Source of the DNA: Tolypeutes matacus
Taxonomy: Eukaryota > Chordata > Mammalia > Cingulata > Chlamyphoridae
Assembly: GCA_026826555.1 (NCBI GenBank)
Contig: JAKSZT010054583.1
Location: 1,223,161 to 1,287,160, forward strand
DNA length: 64,000 nt
Direction of reading: 5' to 3'
Positions 1 through 11,907 of this stretch are shown here, piece after piece; within the stretch, counting starts at the first letter, position 1, and each line of letters opens with the position of its first letter. A program made the translations under genes and the position numbers. The notes under the pieces were generated by a model. The model was not told the origin of the DNA and did not search any database. It saw nothing but the letters and a program-made list of their open reading frames with translations.

Positions 1-1014
1 TTTCCAACATTTCAAAAACCGTATAAGAACCTCATGAGCTGCAGGAGCTGGAAATTAATTGGTTCTTTAAGTGGCAAATCCTTTGTAGACAATAGACTCT
101 GGCATTCAGAGGCTTAAGACGTTTTTGTCTTTGTGGTTCAACAGATGCAGAATCATAAACCTGGAAATACCTCCTGGGTAGACCTAAAGAATGCAGTGCC
201 GCTTTTATTCCTTTTCATTCCCGGTCCTCACCACCCTCACTTTTTGATATTTTATTTTGCCTTCCCTTTTTATTATTTATTTATTTAGCCTTTGGAGCTT
301 TTTCCTCTGCTTCTGGAAAGTACGTTACCGGAAAATAAACAGTGAAAAGCAAGGGTGTTGGCCGTAACAAGGGAGAGTAACGCACAGTCCAAGTTTTCCC
401 TACAGCCTCCAACAGCTGCAGCTAAGAAATGGAGGTGTCTGCTTCTCTTCAAAATCTCTTGGATCAAGAGCTAGACTGACTCTTCCCTCTACTGCAGCAG
501 GAACCCGGCTGCTGTCAGAGTACTTGCAGGCTTGCTGAAAATGAAACCAGGGCATTCATTTCCTTTCATGTTCTACAGATCATCGTGCAAGACTCGATTT
601 TCCAGGAACAATGAAATAAGTGGACAGGAGTCCTCCCTTATTCTATAAGGGATCCAAACATGCTTCTCTGAACTGGTTTTCCTGGTCACTTATGCCTGGG
701 ATAGAGCTCTGTAAACTTTCTGGTAGTATTTGAATTTCTTTCTCTGGAGATAAAAGGTTGCAAATGTGGACGCACATTCGATTTATTTCAGTTGCTAATT
801 TTATTAAAAATAGTACTTCTCTCACCACCCCACTTATTTTTTATTTTCATACAATCACTGTCAGCTGTGAACCTAACTTTTTGCAAGTTAGTTGGTAAAA
901 ATAACATTACATCTTTCCTATAAAGTTGTCATCTTTGTGTCTCTCTGTGTTGTGTTGTGTACACATATATATACACACAAACATATGCTCTGCCTCACTC
1001 TGATTTTGGAGGGC
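1..1014. other. Unique non-coding DNA, no gene seen
   Basis: AT-rich sequence without recognisable exon, repeat family or RNA gene. The only local structure is a short GT/TA-rich low-complexity stretch around 945-985. Short open frames here lack any family resemblance and were not called. Confidence 0.5.
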
Positions 1015-1527
1015 CAGGTTTCATTCTTTTTTTTTTTTTAAGATTTATTTATTTACTTACTGACTTACTTTTATCTATTTCGCTCCCTCCCCCCGCCCCC
1101 CCCCCATTTTTGCTGTTTTTGTGTCCATTCGCTGGGCAATTCTTGTGTCTGTTTCCTGCCCTTTCTTCTCATTCTTCTCCTCCTGTCTTCACTGGGATTC
1201 AATCCTGGGAACCTCCGATGTCGGAGATAGGTGTCCTACCGCCTGTGCCACCTCAGTTCCTGGCTTTTCGGCACGTCTCGTCTTGGCTCTCCCTTGAGTC
1301 ACTCTCCTGTTACGTCATCATCTTGCTGCGTGGCTCGGCGGGGCCTGGTGGTGCACCCGCGCGTGAGGCCTGGTGATGTACCCACTCATGGGGCCTGGTG
1401 GCCCACTCATCTTCTATATTTTTCTTAATTTTTACCGGGAGGTCCTGGGGATTGAACCCAGGTCCCTCCATATGGGAGAATGACTCCCAACCATTTGAGC
1501 CACATCCACCCCCAGGTTTGATTCTTT
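1015..1527 (-). mobile_element. Two-headed tRNA-derived SINE (DAS-like dimer), with TSD
   Basis: Read on the minus strand, the element opens with a tRNA-Ala-like head whose B box is GGTTCAATCCC. After a linker of roughly 170 nt comes a second tRNA-like head with B box GGATTGAATCCC, then a GA-rich 3' body and a short A-tail (the T-run near 1030-1041 on the plus strand). The element sits between 15-bp direct repeats differing at one base (1015-1029 and 1513-1527), the signature of L1-driven retroposition. The same two-headed structure recurs at 11.2 and 24.3 kb. A short poly-C run (about 1089-1106) lies in the tail-proximal body. SINE mobilisation by L1 is established for mammals; the DAS family assignment is from remembered consensus features. 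Confidence 0.85.
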
Positions 1528-3411
1528 ATATTGTTATCAACCTCCCTAGCCTCAGTGTGATTCCCTTTATATATTAATTCTGTCTCTTTCTCTCCAATGC
1601 CCTAAAATAATTCTGTCATAATATTTCATCGGATGGCACTTAGAAGAAAGAAAACCTGGGTAACCCTGGACATTCATTTTATCCTTTGATTTGGTAGCTT
1701 AGCTGACTCAACATAGCTGATTTAGCTCAAGAGGACAGGCTGATAAAGTCACTGGGTTCCAGAGAGTCCCCATTTCCAACAAGGGCACTTCCCTACTCTG
1801 GGAGCCTCTGGGCTGCCATAATGGCATAGATGTAAACGGCTCCCCCGTCCCTGTAGAAGGCAAAACATCATAGGACCAGGATTCCCTTCTATGGAATTCT
1901 GGCCGGGGCACCCTCTGTCCACCTCTGCCCAGCACAAACTGTGGGATAAAGAAGCTTTGATCGATTGTATGCCCTCCACTATTTCTCTTCTTGTGAGTGT
2001 TTCTTCAATAAAACCTATTTATAGCTGCATCACCAGTGGCTCTGATCATGTATTTCCTGACTCCTCTTTGCACAACTACCCTTTTTACCTGGCTTTTCCT
2101 CCAGAGGCATCTGTCACAGCTGAGAGAAGTGGTTGTATTGTATTGTATATATTACCTATGTATGAGTGTCTCAGGCTAGTCTCAAGGCTAATATCTAAAA
2201 CAATGACCCTATTTCTGACTCAAGCAGTTTCCTGATGACATCCCTCACAGGTGTATCATCGAGGCAAGTCATCATTCTTATAAGAATTTGAGGGGCTGTG
2301 CACAGAACTAAATAAGTGAACAGTCTGGTTTTTGTCCCCTTCAGATTAAGAATATTTCTGCCCTTTTTCTCCCTTTACCAGTTGGGGTTTGTTCTATTGA
2401 CTTAAAGTAAGTGTAATGTATGTGTGGTGGGAGCAGGGCAAAATGAATGACTATGCTAGTAATGATTCTGATATTATTTCATATCTTTGAAGCAAATATT
2501 TAAAATACTTAACCAATTATTATCTGCTGGATCTAAAAATGAATACTTACCCAAGAATATTTCAAATAATCAGGCAGAACAAAAAGTCACAAAGTTTTCC
2601 TACAGTCTTCTTTATGTAATAAACCCAATTAAAAATTGTAACTAGAGACATCAATTGTAGAAAAAAATTAAGAGTCTGAGCTTGAAGAAAAGTATAAATA
2701 AAGACATCAGCAACTCACTAAATATTTTATGTATGAAAGGGACTTTAAGGAAACTGAATTCTTTACTTTTTATACATGCCAATGAAATCTTACAGCAGCA
2801 CATGTTCTACACAATTTAGTCAGAGATCTCAGAGGATTCAGAAATATAATCATGGGAAGAGTGCTGTGCCAGAATGAAGGCTCAACAATCAGTGAAAAGA
2901 AAATAAATCGATTTTAACAAGCATACTAAAAGGGAAAAATGTTAGATAAATTCCCCCAAGACACTTGTGATAAAGGAATAGATTTTACTGTGCTTTTTTA
3001 AAAAAATCTCCTTTGTCTTTTATTTCCAAATAACATGTTTAGTTAAAAAAAAAAAAAAAAGATAAAATCAAATAGAATTATTCACCAATTTATTTCAGAA
3101 GAACTTAGTATTCAAATACAACAATAGTGAAAAATTAAAATAACAGTGACAAACAATGGTATATTTTAGGGCTTAGGGTTGATTTATTAAGAGGTTCAAA
3201 ATATAGGAATCTAAAAGGAGGAGTGGAGACAAAGGGTATGGTACATTAATAATTCTTTGTAAGTAGCAAGCATTCTTAATGGGAAAATAATTTAATTAAC
3301 ATGAAAGCACTGAACAATTAGCAGTCCTTATCTGGTTCAGAATCCATGAACTCAATTACCTCTAGTCATCCCATTAGTTCAGGTTAAATTTTAGAAAATT
3401 TGGTACTGTTT

Positions 3412-3415
<4 letters not shown>
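1528..3415. other. Unique non-coding DNA
   Basis: No exon-like open frame or identifiable repeat. Around 1710-2110 the composition (C-rich, then AATAAA at about 2008) faintly suggests an old LTR, but no TG/CA ends or target duplication can be shown. A 17-A tract lies at about 3044-3060. Confidence 0.4.

Positions 3416-3443
<28 letters not shown>
3416..3443. repeat. Poly(A) tract, 28 A
   Basis: A pure 28-nt adenine run. It may be the tail of a retrocopy inserted in plus orientation, but the preceding sequence was not recognised and no flanking direct repeat was found. Confidence 0.8.
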
Positions 3444-3444
<1 letters not shown>

Positions 3445-4580
3445 TTTGAGAAAAAAGACAGTCTATTGTGTACAATCAGAATATATGATCATGAATAGGA
3501 GCCTAATTGGCTGCATTCTGAGGAGAGGAATGTGTTTGAACTTTGGTGTTTACCATGTATGAACATTAAGTACCAAGTTAGGACGGGCAGAGCACCCACC
3601 CACATTTTCACTTCTGTAGGTCATAGCAGAAATGCAGCTTTGATACCTGCCAAACTATACTGAAGCCTCCAGTGAAGGCAAGAAAATGTGTTGGGGGGGG
3701 AGTTATTTTACTTGCAGAGTTTTGGAAGGCAAATGTGATAGGCTCAAAAAATTCCGTTAACATTTATCACTGTTATTTCTGTTTATCCTCTTTGCAAACC
3801 AAGTTGAGAGCCCTCTGGAGCCCCATTATAATACTGGTTTAGAAAACACTGATTGGATGGAAAGAGCAAAAGGAGATGGTGTCCAGGGAGAGGTGTGTAA
3901 GGATAGGCAAAAGAAGTGTTTCTAAAATCATCCATTGAAGAAAAACTGTATCAGTGTCACCACACCACCCAATAGAGCACTGGAGGCCAAATAAAGATTT
4001 TGGCCATCCTCCTAAAAGCATCAGATAGTCATTGAAAGGTTTATGTGATGTGACTCTATCTACTGATGATTTTTTAGGTGTGAAAATAGTTAAATACTTT
4101 GAAAGCATAAAGTCTATCCACAGAGGCACTGGAATTCTGCCATGCTGTGTATATGGCCAAGTGGCCCTGACTGCCTGCCCTTTAGGCAGCTTGCCGTGAA
4201 CTGCTTGTGCAAGATAACTCACCTACAATAGAGGTGAGCAAATACATCAACACTCCAGAAACAGAACCAGAGCAGCAGAGTCTACCTGGATGGCATTGCC
4301 ACACATGACCCAGAAGATAAGGCAATATACGGCAGTAGCCACTAATGAACTTCCAAAGCCTGGCTGATTTATATATCTGTCCCACATTATGGGCAACATC
4401 ACAGAGCAGATGGGACACCTGCAAGGGATAATTCTGGCCTCACGCTGAATTTATTAATACAACATGTACAGGATCTTCTCCACTCTTCTTCGAACCTGGC
4501 CTCCATTCACCCACGGATTTAGGGCTGCTTATAAAAATGAGAACCAAATAAAAAAAATTATTTATTTTTTTTTTAAAAAA
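3444..4580. other. Unique non-coding DNA, no supported gene
   Basis: The block 3840-4560 holds a 127-codon open frame on the minus strand (3839-4222) and ends in an A-rich stretch containing AATAAA (about 4548-4585). That is the general look of a processed pseudogene, but neither strand gives a protein I recognise, so no product is assigned. Confidence 0.35.
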
Positions 4581-4803
4581 AGAAAAGATACGGGAAGCGG
4601 CTGTGGCTCAATCAGTAGGGCTCCCGTTTACCATATGGGAGGCCCTGGGTTCGGTTCCCGGGGCCTCCTGGTGAAGGCAAGCCCGCCCGCACGGTGTGGT
4701 TAGCTGACCCAGCGAGCACAAGCAGCAAGGGGGGGATAAATGAATAAATAAATAAAATCTTAAAAAAAAAAAAAAAAGTTATGTTAAAAAAAAAAAAAAG
4801 ATA
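4581..4803 (+). mobile_element. Monomeric DAS-type tRNA-Ala SINE
   Basis: The tRNA-like head starts at 4592 with an A-box-like segment (TGGCTCAATCAGTAGGG) and a clean B box (GGTTCGGTTCC). A short GC-rich body and a (GATAAATGAATAAATAAATA)-type linker precede the A-tail at about 4762-4777. The flanks share an approximate A-rich duplication ending in GATA (4581-4590 and 4786-4803). Very similar copies occur at 14.5, 18.9, 23.8 and 49.3 kb; their low mutual divergence indicates a relatively young family. Confidence 0.85.
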
Positions 4804-6027
4804 ATGTAAAAAAATAAAATAAAAGTGAGAACCTCTTGTTTGAAAATTGAGGGAGGAAAGCTCTTAATCATAGCATTTCATGTCTTTCAGATTTGAACTC
4901 ATTAACAAAGCAATTCTGATACAGTTGCTTTTTTTAAAGCTTTATTTCAACTTCAAAAAATAAACTAACAGACAAAAGGTAGCTTAACAAATTAGGAAAG
5001 CATTACTTTAAAAACTCCTGTTTTCAGGCACATTTATCTTACTTAATCTTAAACAAACTCAATTGTTTCTCCAGCGTTCCAAAAGATAAATAAATGATCA
5101 CTGATTAGTTGAATGACAAGACCAAGGTTTCCTTGTTAATGAAGAAAATGAAAAAACAAAGCTTGAATCATATTCACATCTCATAAAACTAAACCCCATA
5201 TTTTATTTTTTGCATATATCAATGCTAAAGTTCACAAAGTTCCTTTTTTATTTTTGACATGATTTTCTTATACAGATCATATGTTTGGATTAGATGTAAT
5301 GGGTACTATTTTCATTTTAGCTTGACTGAAACATATTTTCTGATCATCTTTTCTCTTCCATTGACTATGCAAAATTCACATCTTTCACTTTTTAAAATTT
5401 ATAGCTGGGAAAAGTATCAGTCTTCTCCAAAAATCCCTTCAATATATGATACTGCATTTTTAAAAATAATGGCCAAAGGCCAAGGCAGCAACTTGAGCAT
5501 AGGTGCCCAGGACTATTCTCCAAAATTCAAGCAGAGATGGTCAGAGATTGTTTAAAGAGAGAAAGATCTTCATCATTACTGCAAATAGGAATGACTGTCA
5601 TACATATTGCAGAGATCCGGATGGATTTCAGCTAGATGCAGTCTCTGTTTCTATGAATCTGGAAAAGGAGTGACCACAATCATTAGCCCCCTTGGAGAGA
5701 GCCAGGTTGGGAAGTAGAAGTAGCACTATGGAATACCACTACACCCCCTGCCTTTCCAAGGCAAAGGCTACAGGGAGGGTGAGAGCAAAAGTCATGGGTA
5801 ATGAAAGGGGTCAGGAAGTCTACCACTTTGGCACTCTAGACTCTACAGTATTGTAAGCTCACCAATCAGGGGGAAAAGGCAGGAAGGAACCTTCCTCTGG
5901 AAGCACTAACCCTATTAATATTCTTGGGAAAACCTCTACAACCTCTCTGCCATGGCTCCAGTTTCAGCTGGTTGCCCAATCCATCAAGACTACTAACCCA
6001 AGAATGGTTGTCTCCTGCTTTTCCCCT
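4804..6027. other. Unique non-coding DNA
   Basis: Nothing recognisable as gene or named repeat. The 98-codon open frame at 5259-5555 is in AT-rich sequence and has no family resemblance. Confidence 0.45.
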
Positions 6028-6672
6028 TGTGGCAGCTTGGTATTGTTTATGAATTTCAAAAATAGATATTGGGTTGTGTTTGTAAACTGGTCTATTCCTC
6101 TGACTGTATTAGATTGTATTAGACTTGGATGATTCACTTTTACTTTATTAAATCAAGATTAGGGCTTTTATTTGACGATGTCATTAGGGTGACTCGTTTT
6201 GAGTCCCTGCCCCACCCCCTTTTGTGGGCAATATAAATGAATACTCAGTCAAAGACAGGGCAGTAAATACATGGGGACGGAGAACACAGAGAGTTTAGTT
6301 TGGGATGCTGGAGCCCAGGGGAAAGAGCCAAGCCATTCACCTAATAGTTTGTAGCTGAAGACACCAGAGGCCTGAGCAGCTGAGAAAGTCCAGAAAGAAA
6401 CGAGCCCTGGGGAGAGAGATGAGCCTTATGCTAGCCTACAGCTGAGAACAGAAGGAGCTGGGACCATAGAGCCTTAGGAGGAAGAGGAAGGCTGAATCCT
6501 CGCAGAGACCAGCAGCCATCTTGCTTCAACACGTAGCAACAGACTTTGGTGAGGAAGTAACTTACTCTTTATGGCCTGGTAACTGTAAGCTTCTACTTCA
6601 AATAAATCCCCTTTATAAATGCCAACAGATTTCTAGTACTTTGCATCAGCACCCCTTTGGCTGACTAATACA
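6028..6672 (+). mobile_element. Solo LTR candidate, lineage-specific ERV-type
   Basis: The segment begins TGTGGCAGC and ends TAATACA, matching the TG...CA rule for LTRs. A TATA box (TATAAAT, 6232-6238) lies about 200 bp in, and a polyadenylation signal AATAAA is at 6601-6606. These are placed as expected for U3, R and U5 of a roughly 645-bp LTR. No internal retroviral sequence follows, so it would be a solo LTR left by recombination. The flanking 5-mers (CCCCT and CCTCC) match only poorly as a target duplication. Family name not assigned. Confidence 0.55.
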
Positions 6673-6774
6673 CCTCCCAATACTCAGAATTTAGAGATCT
6701 TTCTATAAAAATCATTAATGCAGAGACATGCATCAACCTGTGTTTAGATTTCAGCCTCACCCAACTTAACCAAA

Positions 6775-6888
6775 AGTCAGTAAGAGTATACAGCCACTTT
6801 GGAAAACAGTTTGGCAGCTTCTTCTAAAGATAAACATACACTCACCATAGGACCCAGGAATCCCAACTTCTAGGTATTTACCCAGGTA
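6775..6888 (+). mobile_element. Old L1 (L1M-type) ORF2 3' end, first part
   Basis: Matches the conserved end of mammalian L1 ORF2 (the segment with GGAAAACAGTTTGGCAG and TAGGTATTTACCCA). It is interrupted at about 6888 by an MLT1-like LTR and resumes at 7367, so the LTR inserted later. Confidence 0.8.
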
Positions 6889-7366
6889 TTTGTTTCTTAA
6901 TGCTACTGTAACAAATGACCACAAATTTAGTGACTTAACACGAACTTCTTATCTTAAAGTTCAGTAGGGTAGCAGTCCAAAAGGAGTCAGCAGGCTAACA
7001 TCAAGGTGACATCAGGGTTGTAATCTTTCTGGATGTTTTAAAGGAGGATCCATTTCCTTGCCTTTTCCAGCTTTTAGAGGGCACCTGCCTCCCTTGTCCC
7101 TTCAATCTTCAAAGCCAGCAATAGCTTGTCAAGTCTTTCCCCCTCTACCATCTCTCTGGTTTTCTGATAAGAGCCAGCAATGGTCCTTTGCTTTTCAGAA
7201 CCCTTGTGATTATACTGGGTCAACCTGGAAAATCCAAGGTAATCTCTCTACTTTAAGGTCATCTGATTAGCAAACTTAATTCCCTTTTGCCATGCTGTGT
7301 AACATATTCATGGTTTCCAGGATTAGGACATGGACATTTTGGGGAGGTCATTTTTCTGCCTACAAC
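6889..7366 (-). mobile_element. MLT1-like MaLR LTR inserted in L1
   Basis: In minus orientation the sequence carries the typical MaLR LTR 3' end (TTTGTTTCTTAATGCTACTG on the plus strand corresponds to ...GCAGC..AAACA of the LTR). The expected interior follows, including the motif resembling GGATAATCCAAGG. It splits an L1M 3' end into two collinear parts, which dates it after that L1. Subfamily is not resolved by eye. Confidence 0.75.
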
Positions 7367-7875
7367 AACCTAAGAGAAATGAAAATATATGTCCACACCA
7401 AGACTTGTATTTGAAAGTTCATAGTAGCTCTATTCATAAAACAACCAAATGTCCATCCACTGAACAAACAGACAAATCATGGTACATCCATACAATAAAA
7501 CACTACTCAGCAAAAAAAAAAAAGGAAAAAACTGTTAATACACACAACAACATGAATAATCTCAAGTGAATTATACTGACTGAAAAAAATTGGACACAAA
7601 AGGCTATATGCTGTATTATTCCATTTATCTGAAATTTTAGAAAAAGCAAAAACATAATGACAGAAATCAGATCATACATTTCCAAGGATAGGGGAGGAAC
7701 ATACTGCAAAAAGATGCACAAGAACCTTCTGAAATGATGGAAATTTTCTATATCGTGAATGTGTGGTAGTGGGTACACAACCATATACATTTGTCAAAAG
7801 TTGTTGAATTATACCTTTAAAATTGGTGAATTTTATCACATATAGATTATAACTCAATAAAAGTGATTTTAAAAA
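7367..7875 (+). mobile_element. Old L1M 3' end (ORF2 tail and 3' UTR), second part
   Basis: Continues the element begun at 6775. It contains the ORF2 terminal motifs and the classic L1M 3' UTR ending (ACATTTGTCAAAAGTTGTTG, then AATTTTATCACATATAGATT and AATAAAAGTGATTTT). Many substitutions and indels show an ancient insertion with no coding capacity. Confidence 0.85.
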
Positions 7876-8134
7876 GTGATAGTCTCAGAGGGAAGACAAC
7901 AAATATACATTTATACTTATATTAGTAGGTGGAATATAGTTTGGTACCGTAGCTAGTAACCCATGGGAGTTCTAAGCAGAAAAAAATTGACTATGGATGT
8001 GAAACTTTGTTAGACAGTATTGAGAACTGAAAACTTAACATATAAGAGAGGATGAGGAACTCTATGTATTCATTATCCATTTGAAATCATTAAAGTAGTT
8101 TGGAGATTGGGGAGATAAGTAGAGAAGGTCAAAG

Positions 8135-8354
8135 AGTTAGACCAGTGGTTTTCATCCAGGTACATTGTGCCCCTCAGGGTGCATTTGGCAATGCCGGGAG
8201 ATATTTTTGATTGTCATGACTGTGGAGCTGGAGGGTCCTACAGAGTAGAAGCCAGAGATGCTGCTAACCTTCCTACAAGTCACAGGACAGCCCCTCACAA
8301 CAAAGAATTGTCCCAAATGGTGATAGTGCTGATGTTGAGAAACCGTAGTTAGAG
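8135..8354 (+). mobile_element. MER5A: MER5A, hAT-Charlie non-autonomous DNA transposon
   Basis: The element body at 8143-8346 runs from CAGTGGTTTTCA to TTGAGAAACCGTA, matching the known MER5A termini (consensus CAGTGGTTCTCAAC). Interior landmarks are present, for example TTTGGCAATGCCGGGAGA and CACAGGACAGCCCCTCAC. An 8-bp target duplication flanks it with one mismatch (AGTTAGAC at 8135-8142, AGTTAGAG at 8347-8354), the length expected of hAT transposases. It is a nearly full-length, inactive fossil. Confidence 0.93.
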
Positions 8355-10055
8355 AAACAACACAAAAAAAATATGCACTTATATAGTGCAAATACATTTA
8401 TTGGGATTTGTAATTTGTTGGATATATAAATTAATGACTCCTATGAGACCACTAGCAGACAGTTGAATAATTTTGCCAACATTTTTACTATCCCTATTGA
8501 CCACAACCCAAAGGGATTTTGAAGGACTCAAATTCATATTCTAACATCAGATTAAAAACATGAAAGATTGCTTGCCCAATGTCATGGATATTGACGGGAA
8601 ATAAGCTAACATAACTGGCTATGCAAAAATGAACAATAGAGAAAGATCTGTCTGATGTATCTCAGATATGATATTTATTCTACAGTTACAGATGGGGGTG
8701 AAAGGGAGGAGAAAGATCTCATCAATGTCTAGAGACGTTTTCCTGAATATTTATTGTTCCCTAGGAGTAACCTTTTGTTTGGTAGATAGCAAAGTTGGTT
8801 CAGCATGCTGAGTCTGTCATTAAACATTCATCTGAAGATCTAAGTTTTAGCATCAGTGACAGGGTTTCCTAAACATGTCACATTTCCTCTGGCTGTCACA
8901 AAGAATTATAGCTTCTGTGACTCAAACCATAATAGCAGCTATTTGTGATATTTTAACCTAATGTACAGCCCCAGAGGAGAAACAACAGAAACAATAAAAC
9001 ATCTGCCAGGGACTTGCTTGAAGGAAGGGATTCTGTGTGTTAGGAGGACTCCAAATTAAAGAGCAAAGGCTTGGGTGTCAAATACTGTAGGGTCTGCGTT
9101 CATTAACGTCCCTGTAATTTACATCTTGATTATCTCCACCTCCCCAAAGGGGAAATTCTAATTTACTGATGTTGGCTTTATTTAGTAAAAGTCATAGGCA
9201 AAGCAAGAAAATGTAAAAATCCTAATTTTGTTTTTCTACCTTTATGGGCTGGAGTGGGGGTGAGATGGGGATGCTAAACACAAATACAAAGGATTCCGTT
9301 TAATGAGAGTTTTATTCTTCTGTGTAGATTCTTCCCATGGCTTGATGTTTGTTTCGTGGCAAGAAGACAGGGTGGCAAGAGAATTGGCTGTTTTCTTTTC
9401 TAATGAGAAACCCATTGTCAAAACTATAGTCAGGATTTCTCCTTTCTTCCTCTCCACCCCATCAGAGTTGAATGTTCACAACAGGCTCCGGAGAAATGAG
9501 CTCCAGCTTTGTAAAGACCCATCTCCAAAACAAAATAAACCGTGTCATTTCATGCTAATTCAAAGACTCATTCCAACTGCTGTGTGATGAGGAAGCCAAG
9601 AGCTGAACTGTAACCCAAACACAAACACATCCTATTGCCAGGAAATGGCTAATGTGATCTCCCATTACACAGAGCTTTCAAAATGTTTTAAGCATTGATG
9701 AATACATCGTTTTGGAAAGAGTTCAAACATATGCAGCATTAAGTCTACAAATAAATCGTTCTTACAAAAAATAACCCCACTTGCCTTTGAATGTGAATGG
9801 GGAAATGGAGCATTTCAGTTGAGGCGTATAGACTTCAGGGTAATTGGCTCATCTGTAGTGCTGCACTTAGTTGCTGAAGTCTCATTAGAGCATTACCTCA
9901 CCCCACCCCCACCCGGCCCTTTCATCCCCATTTCAGAAGAAAAGCACAACCCCTCAAGAGTCTTAGCCTTCAACAGTAGTAGATACACTGAAAATCTCTT
10001 TAGGGACCTCTGCAGTATCATACGTTTCAGTGACAAGGACACAAGTATGTTCACT
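8355..10055. other. Unique non-coding DNA
   Basis: No gene or repeat recognised. The 94-codon frame at 9303-9587 has no family resemblance. Sequence around 9540-9760 is non-repetitive and could include conserved regulatory DNA, but this cannot be judged from one genome. Confidence 0.4.
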
Positions 10056-10180
10056 TGAAGAACTCATTTTTTTTTTTTAATTTTACCGGAAGGTCCCAGG
10101 GATCGAACCCAGGTCCCTCCATATGGCAGATGGACCCCAACCATTTGAGCCACATCCGCCCCCCTGAAGAACTCATTTTT
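10056..10180 (-). mobile_element. Short tRNA-head-only SINE with 16-bp TSD
   Basis: Minus-strand copy containing a single tRNA-Ala-like head with B box GGTTCGATCCC, followed directly by an A-tail (T-run 10073-10078 on the plus strand). Identical 16-bp direct repeats (TGAAGAACTCATTTTT) lie at 10056-10071 and 10165-10180. Without the body of the monomeric DAS type, it resembles head one of the two-headed SINEs. Confidence 0.88.
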
Positions 10181-10537
10181 GGAGGAAAGGTAATGTGGCC
10201 ATCCCCTCCTATAGAAAGGGACATATAAAGATCAATAACCCCTTCTGTGCCCATTTGCAAGACAATGTAGCAAAATCCACAGAAGCAACGGAACATAGTA
10301 AATGGGCACCTGGTACCATCTGTGAAAATAAAGCTGCTCCTAAAAGTAGAACTGTCCATGCAAGATCTGGCAGAGCAAAAGATATTCCCTCATGAAAGCC
10401 CAAACACTTATCAATACTTGGCCAATTTGAAAAAAATCAGTGTGAAACAATTTCAAACCGAGCTGAACTCTGGACTTATTTTAGTCTAGACCTAGACAAC
10501 TAGTGCTCCTTTGAAAACTCAGATGAACCCATAAAGG

Positions 10538-10710
10538 TTGTTGGGGATTGAATTGTGTCCCCTGGGCCTGTAGGTGTGGACTCATTTGTAAATAGTTCCT
10601 TGGAAGATGTTATTAGTTAAGAGTGCCCAAACTGAATGAGCGTGGGCTTTAATCCAATATGGCTGAGGTCCTTATAAGCAAAAGAAATTGGATATATTGA
10701 GAGAAGCTCC
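10538..10710 (+). mobile_element. MLT1-like LTR, 5' portion
   Basis: Begins with the MaLR LTR start motif (TTGTTGGGGATTGAATTGTG) and continues with the block TTTAATCCAATATGGCTGAGG and GTCCTTATAAGC. It then loses similarity, so only the first part of the LTR is present or recognisable. Confidence 0.7.
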
Positions 10711-11049
10711 TATTTTCTGGTAACCTTATCTTTTCCCTTTAGTTCCCTAAAGTCCCATGGTACCAGCTGTTTCATGTTGTTAGGATCTCAGTTTTACCAT
10801 TTTGTTCTTTCAGCCAGCTAACACTTGTATACTGAAGTCTCTGCATTAAGCCCCTACTGTTTGCAATACCTTGTACCACACAGGTATTCCATTTTCCTGG
10901 CTGGATTCTGACCTATTCAGTGAAACACAGTAAAGGGTGAGGTTTTGGAGGAAGGGACATGAGGAGGGTAAAGGAAGCCTAGATTGATAGAGAGCTCTAG
11001 ATTTTCCACTTGGAGGATCCAGTGATCATCTTTACCTGCAGTGGCCGCT

Positions 11050-11907
11050 CAGATAGCCACTAGACACATGTGGCTGCTGAACTCTTGAAATGTGGCTAGT
11101 GCAACGGCAGGACTGATTGTAAAGGAAAATTTTGGATTCTTAGTTCTGTTATTGAAAAACTTTTAGGAAGTGGCTGGGGCTCAAGCAATTAGGCTACTGT
11201 CTACCATATGGGAGGACCTGGGTTCGATCCCTGGGGCCTCCTGGTAAAGGTGTGCCAGGCCCTGGCAGCCAGCCAGGCCCATGCGACCTGCGCTGAGAGC
11301 AATGCAGCAAGATGATGACGCAACAAAAAGAGACTCACAGGGGAGAGCCAAGGCAAGACATGACAGAAATCAGGAACTGAGGTGGTGCAAGCAATAGGGT
11401 ACTCTCCCACATCGGAGGCCCCCAGGATCGAATCCTGGTGAAGTTCAGAGGTGAAAAACGAGAAGAGAAGACAAAAAAGAAAACAGACACAGAAGATCAC
11501 ACAGCAAATGGACGCAGACAGCAAAAACAGCAGGATTGTGGGGAGAGAGGGGAAAAAAACAAACTTTTAAGTATGAATCTCCTTTTTTTACAGTTTCATG
11601 GAATCTAAATAAAGATCAATTATTTCTAATGAAAAGCCAGCATATAAATTTAGATATTCTGTAAGTGTAAAACATGTGCTGGATTTCAAACACTAAGAAT
11701 TTTTTTAAAATGCAAAACATCTCAATAATAATTTTTACAATGATGATATGTTGAAATGACACAATTTTGGATATATTGTGTAAAAATCAAGCATATGATT
11801 AAAATTAATTCCACATTTTTTTTCTTTTTTTTTTTTTTTTACTGTGGCTACTAGACATTTTAAAACCACATAAGGGGCTCACATTGTATTATATCAGACA
11901 GCACTCA
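11050..11907 (-). mobile_element. Ancient mammalian TIR-type element, split by a SINE
   Basis: Left part carries AGCCACTAGACACATGTGGCT and TTGAAATGTGGCTAGTG. Right part carries TGGCTACTAGACATTTTAAA and a terminus resembling ATCAGACAGCAC. This order matches a widespread old mammalian repeat whose ends contain GTCCAATA-like terminal inverted repeats; I recall the consensus but will not commit to a family name. A two-headed SINE at 11167-11560 interrupts it. Confidence 0.55.
11155..11571 (+). mobile_element. Two-headed tRNA-derived SINE, with TSD
   Basis: Plus-strand SINE body 11167-11560. Head one has B box GGTTCGATCCC; head two, about 200 nt later, has B box GGATCGAATCC. A GA-rich 3' body and short A-rich tail follow. 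Flanking repeats AAACTTTTAG and AAACTTTTAA (11157-11166, 11561-11570) support L1-type retroposition into the older element around it. Same subfamily as the copies at 1.0 kb and 24.3 kb. Confidence 0.85.

Noticed and set aside
957..1376. 139-codon open frame
   Set aside because: Covers the antisense SINE at 1.0-1.5 kb and its T-rich tail.
1708..2110. Possible LTR with AATAAA near 2008
   Set aside because: No TG/CA boundaries, TATA box or flanking duplication could be shown.
3839..4424. Possible processed pseudogene ending in an A-rich stretch
   Set aside because: No protein recognised in any frame and no target duplication found; left as unassigned sequence.
4592..4680. tRNA-Ala gene
   Set aside because: The A box is displaced, the cloverleaf cannot be completed, and the unit continues into a SINE body with an A-tail.
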